Shown: positions 1 through 9,455 of the stretch, piece by piece
Numbering within the stretch: position 1 is the stretch's first letter
Layout: each line of letters opens with the position of its first letter
NCBI GenBank assembly: GCA_030578315.1
Contig: JAUQQL010000014.1
Coordinates: 1-37,459 of the forward strand
Reading direction: 5' to 3'
DNA: 37,459 nt
From: Thermodesulfobacteriota bacterium
Lineage (GTDB): Bacteria; Desulfobacterota; Thermodesulfobacteria; Thermodesulfobacteriales; Thermodesulfobacteriaceae
Program-made: the position numbers and the translations under genes
Notes under the pieces: model-generated
What the model saw: only the letters and a program-made list of their open reading frames with translations
Told to the model about the DNA's origin: nothing
Databases searched by the model: none

Positions 1-100
1 TGTGTTTTTTTTATTTGTTTTTGGTGTGTTTTTTTTATTTTTTTTTTTTTGGCTTTTTTGTTGGTTTTTATTTTTTTTAATTTTTTTTTAAAATTTTTGC
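1..100. repeat. T-rich, strand-asymmetric low-complexity tract upstream of sat
   Basis: Overwhelmingly T with some G; only two C residues in the first 100 nt (positions 53 and 100). Confidence 0.9.
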
Positions 101-146
101 ATTTTTTAAAATTATTTATTAAACACAAAATTACAGGAGGTAAAAT

Positions 147-1541
147 ATGCAAGATATAAGAATTCAAGATTTACCTCCACCTCATGGTGGGAAACTTGTA
201 GAAAGAGTGGTTAGAGATCCTCAAATGGCTTGGAAGTTGATGGAAAAATGTTCTGCAGTTTATGATATTAAGCCTAATTTTTTTAAAGGTAATCCTATCA
301 GAAATGTATATAGAGAAATTATGTCAGTGTGTTATGGATTTTTTAGTCCTGTAGAAGGTTCTATGACCAAAGCTGAGCTTGAAAGTGTTCTTACAAGAAG
401 AAGGCTTTTGAGTGGTTGGATATTTCCGTATCCTATTCTTTTTGATATTTCTAAAGAAGATTTTCAAAAACTCGGTGTTGGGCCAGGGGATTGGTTACTT
501 TTAAGACTTAAGGGAGAACCTTTTGCAATTCTTGAAATTGAAGAAGTTTATGAAATTGATCCTCAAGATGTAGCAGTAAGAACTTTTGGAACTCCTGACA
601 AAAATCCTGAAGTTGTTAGAGTTCCATTTGATCAAAAACATCCGGGATACAATATTTATTGTTCTTTGAATCCTATAATTCTTGCAGGAAAATATACGAT
701 AATTAATGAACCTAAGTTAAGACCGCCTTTTGATAGATTTTGGTATCCGCCTAAGAAAGCAAGAGAAGAGTTTAAAAAGAGAGGGTGGAAAGTAGTAATT
801 GCTCATCAAACAAGAAATGTTCCTCATACGGGTCATGAGGCTTTAATGAAAAATGCGGCTTATATTGGTGATATTAAACCTTGTGATGGAATAGTTGTTA
901 ATGCAATAATTGGGGCAAAAAGAATTGGAGATTATCCTGATGAAGCTATTGTTGAAGGACATGAGATGTTGCATTTAGCAGGTTATATCAAGCCAGAAAG
1001 ACATATGGTAACAATTTGTCTCTGGGATATGAGGTATGGTAATCCAATGGAATCTTTACTTCACGCTACTATAAGACAGAATATGGGAATTTGGTATCAT
1101 ATGTTTGGAAGAGACCATGCAGCCTTAGGTGAGTATTATGATGTATATGCTACTCAAATTCTTTGGTCTCAAGGACTTCCGAGTTATGGAATAGAGGGAC
1201 CGCCTTATGCTGTTCCTGGAGGTTTTTATATAAGACCTCAAAATATTGCTGAATTTTGGTATTGTCCAAAATGTAAAGAATTTGCTTATTCTGAAAATTG
1301 TAATCATAAGGGAATATATTCAAGATATTCTGGTAGTTTTATTAGAGGACTTATTGGAGAAGGTGTATTTCCGCCCCCTGAAATTTTTAGACCTGAGGTT
1401 TATAAAGTAGTGGTGAAATGGTGGAAAGAGTTTGGATATCCGTTTAATAATGAAAAATACTTAAGAGAAAGAGAAGAGAGGCTAGAGGTTGATCTTCCTC
1501 ATATGGACATACCAGAGCATTTAAAGAAAAAAATTTCTTAA
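147..1541 (+). CDS. sat: Sulfate adenylyltransferase (ATP sulfurylase), dissimilatory type
   Basis: 464-aa ORF with AHQTRNVPHTGHEALMKNA and GRDHAALGEYYD (ATP sulfurylase HxxH/QTRNxxH and GRDHAG-like motifs) and C-terminal Cys site CPKCKEFAYSENCNH; RBS aggagg; followed by aprBA. Confidence 0.97.
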   Translation: MQDIRIQDLPPPHGGKLVERVVRDPQMAWKLMEKCSAVYDIKPNFFKGNPIRNVYREIMSVCYGFFSPVEGSMTKAELESVLTRRRLLSGWIFPYPILFDISKEDFQKLGVGPGDWLLLRLKGEPFAILEIEEVYEIDPQDVAVRTFGTPDKNPEVVRVPFDQKHPGYNIYCSLNPIILAGKYTIINEPKLRPPFDRFWYPPKKAREEFKKRGWKVVIAHQTRNVPHTGHEALMKNAAYIGDIKPCDGIVVNAIIGAKRIGDYPDEAIVEGHEMLHLAGYIKPERHMVTICLWDMRYGNPMESLLHATIRQNMGIWYHMFGRDHAALGEYYDVYATQILWSQGLPSYGIEGPPYAVPGGFYIRPQNIAEFWYCPKCKEFAYSENCNHKGIYSRYSGSFIRGLIGEGVFPPPEIFRPEVYKVVVKWWKEFGYPFNNEKYLREREERLEVDLPHMDIPEHLKKKIS

Positions 1542-1566
1542 AGAAAAAATTTTAAGGAGGAAAGAG

Positions 1567-1971
1567 ATGGCAACTTATTTTGCAGTTATTCTTGATGAAA
1601 AAAGGTTGGCAGCTATTAAAGGTACAGGTCTTGAGGAGAAAGTTACTTCTATGTTTGGGGGAGCTGTTAAGGCGTTAGTTATAGAGTTATCTGATGAACT
1701 TGGTAAAAAGGTAATTGAGCCTTTTCCTAAGGCAAGATTTGATGCGAGATTTTTTATTGAAGAAACACCTTTAGCTTTTAGAAGAGCTGTTTTTAAGAGA
1801 TTAGTAGAAATGAAATCTTTGGGACCTGAGGTAATTGAAAAGGTTTTGGCAGAAGATCTGGAAAAGATTAAAGAAGAGGCAGCAAAAGAAGATCAGGAGC
1901 TGCCAGTTCCTGATGTTGATATTAGTGATATTTTAGAACTTCAAAAAAATCCAGTACAAAAACCTGATTAG
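1567..1971 (+). CDS. Conserved-looking protein of unknown function between sat and aprB
   Basis: 134-aa ORF with RBS aaggagg, co-directional, 25-26 nt gaps to neighbours; soluble, acidic C-terminus; no recognised motif. Confidence 0.85.
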   Translation: MATYFAVILDEKRLAAIKGTGLEEKVTSMFGGAVKALVIELSDELGKKVIEPFPKARFDARFFIEETPLAFRRAVFKRLVEMKSLGPEVIEKVLAEDLEKIKEEAAKEDQELPVPDVDISDILELQKNPVQKPD

Positions 1972-1997
1972 CAAAAAACTAAATAGGAGGTGGGGTT

Positions 1998-2489
1998 ATG
2001 CCCAGTTATGTAAATCCTGAAAAGTGTGATGGATGTAAAGGTGGTGATAGAACGGTATGTATGTATATTTGTCCTAATGACCTTATGATTCTTGATCCAG
2101 AGGCTATGAAGGCTTATAATCAGGAGCCAGATCAGTGTTGGGAATGTTATTCTTGTGTAAAAAGTTGTCCTCAAGGAGCTATTAGTGTAAGACATTATGC
2201 AGACTTTGCTCCTTTAGATGGAACTTGTCAACCCATGCGTGGAACTACTGACATTATGTGGACTATTAAGTTTAGAAATGGGGTGGTATTGAGATTTAAA
2301 TATCCTACTAGGACTACTCCTGAGGGAGCTGCAGATCCGACTGTTGGGAAGCCTACTCCAGATCCGGCTTTACTTGGAACTAATCAACTATTTACCCAAG
2401 CTGCTGATGGTAAAGAACCTGCTAAACCCCAGGCTGTAGTAAATAAGAAATTTGAAGTAGGTGCTCTTGGAAAAACTGCTAAGTTTTAA
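1998..2489 (+). CDS. aprB: Adenylylsulfate reductase beta subunit (2x[4Fe-4S])
   Basis: PSYVNPEKCDGCKGGDRTVCMYICPNDLM and CWECYSCVKSCPQGAI ferredoxin motifs; directly upstream of aprA. Confidence 0.97.
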   Translation: MPSYVNPEKCDGCKGGDRTVCMYICPNDLMILDPEAMKAYNQEPDQCWECYSCVKSCPQGAISVRHYADFAPLDGTCQPMRGTTDIMWTIKFRNGVVLRFKYPTRTTPEGAADPTVGKPTPDPALLGTNQLFTQAADGKEPAKPQAVVNKKFEVGALGKTAKF

Positions 2490-2532
2490 AAAGTAAGATT
2501 AAAAATTTTTAAAATAAAAAGGAGGTGTCGAT

Positions 2533-4533
2533 ATGCCTAAAATTTGGAGTTACAATCCTGGGTTACCTTGTGCTGAACCAGAAATTGTTGAAAAAGAAAC
2601 AGATATTTTAATTGTAGGTGGGGGAATGGCTGCCTGTGGAGCAGCTGTTGAGGCTGTTCAATGGGCTAAACCTCATGGGTTAAGAATTATTCTTTGTGAC
2701 AAAGCAGCTCTTGAGCGTTCCGGTGCTGTAGCTATGGGACTTTCTGCTATTAATACCTATATCGGAGAAAATACTCCTGATGACTATGTAAGGATGGTTC
2801 GTTGTGACTTAATGGGAATTGTTCGTGAAGATTTAGTATTTGATGTAGGTCGTCATGTGGATGATACGGTACATTGTTTTGAGGAATGGGGTCTTCCTAT
2901 TTGGAAAAAGGATCCCAATACTGGAAAGACTTTAGATGGAGCTGAGGCTAAAGCTAAGGGTTTAACTTTAAAGGCTGGTGCTCAGCCTGTTCGTTCTGGA
3001 CGTTGGCAGATTATGATTAATGGAGAATCTTATAAAGTTATTGTTGCAGAAGCAGCTAAGAATGCTCTTGCTAACTATGATAAAGCTGAAATTATTGAAA
3101 GATGTTTTATTGTAAGACCTTTAATGGATGCTAATGAACCTAATCGTTGTGCTGGAGCAGTAGGATTTTCTGTAAGAGAAAATAAGATCTTTATTATCAA
3201 GGCTAAGGCAACGCTTTTAGCTACAGGTGGTGCGGTTAATGTATTTCGTCCAAGATCTATAGGTGAGGGTAAAGGTCGTGCTTGGTATCCTGTATGGAAT
3301 CCTGGTTCTGGTTTTGCTATGTGTGCTCAGAGTGGGGCAAAGATGGTGCTTATGGAAAACAGATTTATTCCTGCCCGTTTTAAAGACGGATATGGTCCAG
3401 TAGGTGCTTGGTTCTTACTTTTTAAAGCTCGTGCAACTAATGCTTTTGGAGAAGACTATGTAGCTAAGCATAAAGACGAGCTTAAAAAATTTGCTCCTTA
3501 TGGAGAGGCTACTCATATTGGAACTTGTTTGAGAAACCATGCTATGCTTATTGAAATGAAAGAAGGAAGAGGTCCTATTTTTATGCATACTGAATGGGCT
3601 CTTCAAGAAGCAGCTAAAACCATGGATAAAAAAGATTTTAAACACTTAGTTGCTGAAGCTTGGGAAGACTTTTTAGATATGTGCGTAACTCAAGCTGGTC
3701 TTTGGGCTTGTTTAAATATTGAGCCTGAAAAGCAGCCTTCTGAGATAATGCCTACTGAGCCTTATTTACTTGGTAGCCATGCTGGTTGTGCTGGTGCTTG
3801 GGTATGTGGACCTGATGAAGATTGGGTTCCTGAAGAATATAAAGCTCCTTGGAGAAATATTGGGCTTTATAACAGAATGACTACTGTAAAGGGACTTTTC
3901 TGTGCTGGTGATACTGTAGGAGCTTCTGGACATAAGTTTTCTTCGGGTTCTCATGTAGAAGGTCGTATTGCTGCTAAGGCTATGGTTAAGTTCTGTGTGG
4001 ACAACAAAGATTATAAACCTACTCCCAAGGAAAAACCTGAAGAGTTGAAAAAAGAAATTTATGATCCTTGGTACAGATTTGAACAGTTTAAGAATGCCAC
4101 TACTGCTTATGAAGTGAATCCTAACTATCTTATTCCTCGTCATGTACAGGAAAGACTTATGAAAATTATGGATGAATATGTAGCTGGATGTTCAACTTTC
4201 TATATGACTAACAAAGTTATGCTTGAAAGAGGCCTTGAACTTTTAAGAATGCTTAAAGAAGATATGGAAAAATCAGCTGCTAGAGACTTGCATGAGCTTA
4301 TGAGAGCTTATGAGAACAAACATCGTGTATGGACAGCTGAAATGCATCTTCTCCATATTCTCTTCCGTGAAGAGACTCGTTATCCGGGGTATTATTATAG
4401 GACTGATTTTCCTAATCTTGATGATGCTAATTGGAGATGCTTTACTCTTTCTCAGTGGAATCCTGAAACTAAGGAGTGGACTTTAGAAACTTATCCATAT
4501 ATTCAGATTATTCCTGATCCACTTGGACCGTAA
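2533..4533 (+). CDS. aprA: Adenylylsulfate reductase alpha subunit (FAD)
   Basis: 666 aa; FAD-binding TDILIVGGGMAACGAAVEA, ERSGAVAMGLSAINTY, SSGSHVEGRIAAKA; characteristic AprA sequence. Confidence 0.98.
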   Translation: MPKIWSYNPGLPCAEPEIVEKETDILIVGGGMAACGAAVEAVQWAKPHGLRIILCDKAALERSGAVAMGLSAINTYIGENTPDDYVRMVRCDLMGIVREDLVFDVGRHVDDTVHCFEEWGLPIWKKDPNTGKTLDGAEAKAKGLTLKAGAQPVRSGRWQIMINGESYKVIVAEAAKNALANYDKAEIIERCFIVRPLMDANEPNRCAGAVGFSVRENKIFIIKAKATLLATGGAVNVFRPRSIGEGKGRAWYPVWNPGSGFAMCAQSGAKMVLMENRFIPARFKDGYGPVGAWFLLFKARATNAFGEDYVAKHKDELKKFAPYGEATHIGTCLRNHAMLIEMKEGRGPIFMHTEWALQEAAKTMDKKDFKHLVAEAWEDFLDMCVTQAGLWACLNIEPEKQPSEIMPTEPYLLGSHAGCAGAWVCGPDEDWVPEEYKAPWRNIGLYNRMTTVKGLFCAGDTVGASGHKFSSGSHVEGRIAAKAMVKFCVDNKDYKPTPKEKPEELKKEIYDPWYRFEQFKNATTAYEVNPNYLIPRHVQERLMKIMDEYVAGCSTFYMTNKVMLERGLELLRMLKEDMEKSAARDLHELMRAYENKHRVWTAEMHLLHILFREETRYPGYYYRTDFPNLDDANWRCFTLSQWNPETKEWTLETYPYIQIIPDPLGP

Positions 4534-4551
4534 AATTTAAATAAGAAAAGG

Positions 4552-4590
4552 AAAACAGGGGGCTTTTAAGCCCCCTGTTTTTTTATTTTT
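4552..4590 (+). terminator. Rho-independent terminator after aprA
   Basis: AAAACAGGGGGCTT-TT-AAGCCCCCTGTTTT, 14-nt complementary arms with GC core, followed by TTTTATTTTT. Confidence 0.93.
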
Positions 4591-4635
4591 TCAGAATAAA
4601 TCTTCCTAAAGAAAGGAGGATTTATTCTGAAAAAA
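4586..4635. repeat. 22-bp inverted repeat with 6-nt loop in the qmoA leader
   Basis: TTTTTTCAGAATAAATCTTCCT (4586-4607), loop AAAGAA, AGGAGGATTTATTCTGAAAAAA (4614-4635); one T/G wobble in 22 pairs. Confidence 0.9.
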
Positions 4636-4654
4636 TGTTTTAGGGGGTATTTTT

Positions 4655-5893
4655 ATGGGTCATCCAACTATTTTAGTGGTAGGTGGAGGAATTAGTGGAA
4701 TTACAGCAGCTGTTGAAGCTGCAGAAATGGAATACGAAGTAATTTTGATAGAAAAAGAACCGACTCTAGGAGGAAGGGTTGCTCAGTTGAGATATTATTT
4801 TCCTAAACTTTGTCCTCCTGCTTGTGGGTTGGAAATAAACTTTAGAAGAATAAAATCTAATCCTAAAATTACAGTGTATACTATGGCTGAAGTGGTGGAA
4901 ATTTCTGGAAAACCCGGAAACTATAAAGTGAAAGTTAAAATAAGACCTAGGTATGTAAATGATAACTGCACTGCTTGTGGAGAGTGTGAAAAGGTTTGTC
5001 AAGGAGAAAGAGTAAGTGATTTTGATTTTGGTCTTGGGAAGACGAAAGCTATTTATCTTCCTTATCCTATGGCATTTCCTATGAAATATGTCCTGGATAA
5101 GGAGGCTTTAGCACCTGGAGATTTAGAAAGGATAATTTCGGTTTGTAAGTACAATGCAATAGAACCTGAGATGGAAGAAAAAATATTAGAACTAGAGGTA
5201 GGAGCAATTATATGGGCTACAGGCTGGCAACTTTATGATGCAACAAAATTAGATAATCTTGGTTATGGGAAATTTTCTAATGTAATTACTAATATGCAAA
5301 TGGAAAGAATGGCGTCCCCTTGGGGACCAACAGGAGGACAAATTTTAAGACCTTCTGACCAAACGGTTCCTAAAAGAGTAGCCTTTGTCCAATGCGCGGG
5401 TTCAAGAGACGAAAATCATCTTCCTTATTGTTCTTATATTTGTTGTTTAGCTAGTTTGAAACATAGTTTATATCTTGCAGAAAAAAGTTCAGAGACTGAA
5501 TCTTTGATTTTTTATATAGATATTAGAACTCCTGGAAGATATGAGAAATTTTTGAAAAAAGCTCAAGAAGAAGCTAAAATTACTTTTATAAAAGGTAAAG
5601 TAGCTAAAATTGAAGAAGAACCTGAAACGAAAGACCTTATTGTAACAGCTGAAGACACTCTTTTAGGAAAAAAGATTCATGAAAAGGTAAACATGGTAGT
5701 TTTAGCTCTTGGGATGCAACCAAGTACAGCTATTTTAAATATTCCTGGTCTTAAAGTAGATGAATATGGATTCGTTACTTCAGAGGAAGGAATTATTGGA
5801 TGTGGATGTGCTAAAATGCCTCTTGATGTGGTAAGTTCAGTTGAAACTGCAACTGGTGCAGTACTTAAAGCTATTCAGAGTATAATAAGATAA
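4655..5893 (+). CDS. qmoA: Quinone-interacting membrane-bound oxidoreductase subunit QmoA (HdrA-like flavoprotein)
   Basis: ILVVGGGISGITAAVEAAEMEYEVILIEKEPTLGGRV FAD motif, CTACGECEKVC, FVQCAGSRDENHLPYCS HdrA-like motif; downstream of aprBA. Confidence 0.95.
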   Translation: MGHPTILVVGGGISGITAAVEAAEMEYEVILIEKEPTLGGRVAQLRYYFPKLCPPACGLEINFRRIKSNPKITVYTMAEVVEISGKPGNYKVKVKIRPRYVNDNCTACGECEKVCQGERVSDFDFGLGKTKAIYLPYPMAFPMKYVLDKEALAPGDLERIISVCKYNAIEPEMEEKILELEVGAIIWATGWQLYDATKLDNLGYGKFSNVITNMQMERMASPWGPTGGQILRPSDQTVPKRVAFVQCAGSRDENHLPYCSYICCLASLKHSLYLAEKSSETESLIFYIDIRTPGRYEKFLKKAQEEAKITFIKGKVAKIEEEPETKDLIVTAEDTLLGKKIHEKVNMVVLALGMQPSTAILNIPGLKVDEYGFVTSEEGIIGCGCAKMPLDVVSSVETATGAVLKAIQSIIR

Positions 5894-5908
5894 TTAAGGA
5901 GGTTTAAA

Positions 5909-8110
5909 ATGGAAAAGATAGGAGTATTTATATGTACTTCTTGTGATATTGGAAAAAGATTAGATATAGAGCAACTTGAGAGTGTCGCTAAAGAGCAAGG
6001 AGCAATTTCAGTTTATAGTAAAGAATTTTTATGCTCTTCAGAAGGTAAGGAATTTATAAATTCTAAAATTGCAGAAGAGGGGCTTGATGCTGTTTCCATA
6101 TGTGCATGTTCTTCAAGGGTAAATTATGATGTTTTTAATTTTGGAAAAGTTGTAGTAGACAGAGTAAGCTTAAGAGAGGGGGTTGTTTGGAGTAGATTTC
6201 CAATAGGAGAGGGTGGAGAAATTTTAGACGACTCAACGGAATATGTAAGTGGAGTTTCTTTTAAAGATGAACTTATGGCTTTAGCTAAAGACTATATTAG
6301 GATGAGTGTAGCTAAACTTCAAATTTACAAAATTCCAGTTCCTTTTAAGCCGGAGGAAGAAATTTCAAAAACTGTTTTAGTTATTGGTGGAGGAGTTGCA
6401 GGACTTACAGCAGCTTTGGAAGTAGCTAAAGCTGGATATCCTGCTATTATTGTAGAAAAAGAAAAAGAATTAGGTGGTTTTGTAAAAAAAATGAAAGCTC
6501 ACTGTGAAGTTAAGCCACCTTATAAAAATTTAGTTTCTCCTGTAGTGGAAGACCTCATAAGTGAGGTAGAGAAAAATAAAAGAATTAAGGTATATACTTC
6601 AGCTCAGATTGTCAAAATTTCTGGAGGTCCAGGGATTTTTAAAGTTCTTATAAATCAAGGTGGAAAAGAGTTAGAAGGAAAGGTAGGAGCTATAGTTTTA
6701 GCAGTAGGGTTTAAACCCTATGATGCTTCTAATTTGTCTGATTTAGGATATGGGGTAATAAAAAATGTAGTAACTAATGTAGAATTTGAAAAAATGGCTA
6801 AAGAAGGAAAATTTGTTAGACCTTCGGATGGAACTCCAATTAAAAGTGTACTTTTTATTCAGTGTGCAGGACAAAGAGACGAATCTTATCTTCCTTATTG
6901 TTCTAGTTTTTGTTGTTTAGCTTCTTTAAAACAGGCTAAGTATTTAAGAGAAGCAGATCCCGAAGCTAAAGCTTACATTATTTATGAGTATATGAGAACT
7001 ATGGGAATTTATGAAAACTTCTATAAGTCCTTACAAGATGACCCTGGAGTGTTTTTAACTAAAGGAAAGGTAGTTAGTGTTTCTGAGGGACAAGAAGGTA
7101 AAGTTAGAGTGGAAGTAGATGAAACTCTTTTGGGAGAAAAAATTGTATTAGAAGTAGATGTTGTAGTTTTAGCAACAGGAATGGTTCCAGTAACTGCTGA
7201 GGAGCCAGTTTTGAATTTAGAGTATAGACAAGGACCAGCTTTACCTGAATTAGAACTTTTTTATGGATATGCTGATTCTAACTATATTTGTTTTCCCTAT
7301 GAAAGTAGAAGAACAGGTATTTATGCAGCAGGAGCAGTTCATCAACCTATGACGATAGGTCAGGCCATAGAAGATGCCCGGGGTGCTGCACTTAAGGCTA
7401 TTCAGTGTATTACTGCAGTTGAGGCAGGACATGCAGTTCATCCAAGAACTTGGGATTTTGCTTACCCGGAATTTGACCTAAAGATGTGTACTCAGTGTAA
7501 AAGATGTACTGAAGAGTGTCCTTTTGGAGCCTTAAATGAAGATGAAAAAGCCTTTCCTATTCCTTTTACCACCAGATGTAGAAGATGTGGCACTTGTTTT
7601 GGAGCTTGTCCACAGAGAATTATAAATTTCAAAGATTATTCTATTGATATGGTTTCCAACATGGTTAAAGCTACAGAGATGCCTGAACAAGGATATGAAC
7701 TTTATAGGTTCATGGCTTTTGTATGCGAAAACGATGCTTTACCAGCTTTAGATATGATAGCCTATCAAAGAAAGAACCTTCCAGTTGCCTTTAGGATTAT
7801 TCCTGTTAGATGTTTAGGAGCTGTAAATGTAGCTTTTGTTAAAGATGCTATGAGTAAAGGTTATGATGGAATTTTAATGATAGGTTGTAAGTATGGAGAG
7901 AACTATCAGTGCCATTTTATTAAGGGAAGTGAAATTGCAAATAGAAGAATGGAAAATGTAGCAGAAACTTTACAGCAGTTAGCTTTGGAGTCTGAAAGAG
8001 TAACTATGTTAATTACAGCTATAGATGAAATTGACCACATAGTTGAAAAGATGAAAGAATTTGCAGAAACTATAAAAGGATATGGGGAAAATCCATTTAA
8101 AGGATGGTAA
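5909..8110 (+). CDS. qmoB: QmoB (HdrA/MvhD-like fusion)
   Basis: 733 aa; VLVIGGGVAGLTAALEVAKAGYPAIIVEKE, IQCAGQRDESYLPYCSSFCC, two ferredoxin motifs CTQCKRCTEECPFGA and CRRCGTCFGACPQR, C-terminal MvhD-like domain. Confidence 0.95.
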   Translation: MEKIGVFICTSCDIGKRLDIEQLESVAKEQGAISVYSKEFLCSSEGKEFINSKIAEEGLDAVSICACSSRVNYDVFNFGKVVVDRVSLREGVVWSRFPIGEGGEILDDSTEYVSGVSFKDELMALAKDYIRMSVAKLQIYKIPVPFKPEEEISKTVLVIGGGVAGLTAALEVAKAGYPAIIVEKEKELGGFVKKMKAHCEVKPPYKNLVSPVVEDLISEVEKNKRIKVYTSAQIVKISGGPGIFKVLINQGGKELEGKVGAIVLAVGFKPYDASNLSDLGYGVIKNVVTNVEFEKMAKEGKFVRPSDGTPIKSVLFIQCAGQRDESYLPYCSSFCCLASLKQAKYLREADPEAKAYIIYEYMRTMGIYENFYKSLQDDPGVFLTKGKVVSVSEGQEGKVRVEVDETLLGEKIVLEVDVVVLATGMVPVTAEEPVLNLEYRQGPALPELELFYGYADSNYICFPYESRRTGIYAAGAVHQPMTIGQAIEDARGAALKAIQCITAVEAGHAVHPRTWDFAYPEFDLKMCTQCKRCTEECPFGALNEDEKAFPIPFTTRCRRCGTCFGACPQRIINFKDYSIDMVSNMVKATEMPEQGYELYRFMAFVCENDALPALDMIAYQRKNLPVAFRIIPVRCLGAVNVAFVKDAMSKGYDGILMIGCKYGENYQCHFIKGSEIANRRMENVAETLQQLALESERVTMLITAIDEIDHIVEKMKEFAETIKGYGENPFKGW

Positions 8111-8122
8111 GGAGGAAGACCT

Positions 8123-9319
8123 ATGGCAAATGAAGTGATTAAAATTGATGCAGATTTATCAGCTATTAAAGAAATTCAATCTGTGGGAGGAGATACTTTA
8201 AAAAAGTGTTATCAATGTGCTACTTGTGCAACAGTATGTCCCCTTTCTCCTGACGAAGCTCCTTTTCCAAGGAAGCAGATGATTTTAGCTCAATGGGGAT
8301 TTAAAGAAAAATTACTTAAAGACCCTACAGTTTGGCTTTGTCACCAATGTGGAGATTGCAATAAGTACTGTCCACGCGATGCTAAACCTGGAGATGTAAT
8401 GGCGGCTTTAAGACTTTTGGTAATAAGAGAAGTGATGCCCTTTAAAATTTTATATTCTCTTTGTAATAATCTTTGGGGACTTCCGATTTTAGCCTTAATA
8501 GGATTATTTTTTATTCTTTTTTGGACAGTACTTTTGTTTGGAGGAGTTCCTAATTTTGCAGACCCCAATTCTTTTCCTTATGGAGGAGGACATTATAAAA
8601 TTTGGTTTTTAGATTTGCCAGCTCGAGTTCTTATGATTGACATAATTTTTGTTCCTCTGGCAATTTTTATAGCAGTGGTCTTACTTGCTGGAGTGAGTAA
8701 GCTTTGGAATAATTACATAGAAACCTTTAACATTCTTCCTGCCTATCGATATAGATGGTGGCAAATCTTAAGAATGTACTTCTGGCCAGCTATTAAAGAA
8801 ATTCTTCTTCATCAAAGATTTGAAAAGTGTAATATAAATAATTGGAGAACCGTTCCTCATCAGATGCTTCTTTATGCCTTTATTATTCTAGCTATCACTA
8901 CAGCCATTGTGTTCTTTTTAGCAGATATTTTAGGATTTCATACTCCTTGGAATCCTCTTACTCATCCAGTAAAGTGGTTAGGTAACATTGGAGGTATTCT
9001 TCTTATTTATGGAAGTCTTCGTATAATTGCAGGGAGAACTAGAGCTTCTATAGAAAATTATTTAAAAAATAGTTATCCTGACCTCTTTTTAATGTATTTG
9101 ATTTTAGTGGTAGGAATAACTGGATTTGGAATAGTAGTTTGTAGGTCTGTTGAATTTTTAAATTTTCTTACTTCTTTCTTTTATATAGCCCACTTAGTAG
9201 CTGTGTTTATTTTATTTATTAGCGCTGGATATTCTAAATTTGCTCACTTAGCTTTTAGGACTACTGCTGTAGTTTTTGACCTTTATTACAAAGATGTTTT
9301 GAAAAAGGAAGGTTTTTAA
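8123..9319 (+). CDS. qmoC: QmoC (HdrC-like FeS plus heme b membrane domain)
   Basis: 398 aa; CYQCATCATVCPL and CHQCGDCNKYCPRDAKPGDVMAALR, then multiple TM helices; follows qmoB. Confidence 0.95.
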   Translation: MANEVIKIDADLSAIKEIQSVGGDTLKKCYQCATCATVCPLSPDEAPFPRKQMILAQWGFKEKLLKDPTVWLCHQCGDCNKYCPRDAKPGDVMAALRLLVIREVMPFKILYSLCNNLWGLPILALIGLFFILFWTVLLFGGVPNFADPNSFPYGGGHYKIWFLDLPARVLMIDIIFVPLAIFIAVVLLAGVSKLWNNYIETFNILPAYRYRWWQILRMYFWPAIKEILLHQRFEKCNINNWRTVPHQMLLYAFIILAITTAIVFFLADILGFHTPWNPLTHPVKWLGNIGGILLIYGSLRIIAGRTRASIENYLKNSYPDLFLMYLILVVGITGFGIVVCRSVEFLNFLTSFFYIAHLVAVFILFISAGYSKFAHLAFRTTAVVFDLYYKDVLKKEGF

Positions 9320-9455
9320 AATCTATTAAAAAGAAGTTTTAAAGATAGAATTTAATTTCTTATTAGAAGAATTTTGTTCTGATAAAAATTGTTTTAAAAA
9401 TTTAAAATTATTTTTCAAATTAGAATTTAAAAGGCTAAGGTGAGGAGGTAAAATA

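Noticed and set aside
1125-1307. 60-aa antisense ORF inside sat (and similar at 1968-2195, 3415-3645, 3766-4143, 4766-5002, 7250-7441, 8341-8568)
   Set aside because: Lie opposite confidently assigned genes, low-complexity Ser/Ile/Phe-rich translations, no RBS or domain motif; by-products of AT-rich codon usage.
9320-9455. Possible promoter in the 136-nt gap between qmoC and the NrfD gene
   Set aside because: Very AT-rich, many equally poor -35/-10 matches; an internal promoter is possible but not supportable by eye.
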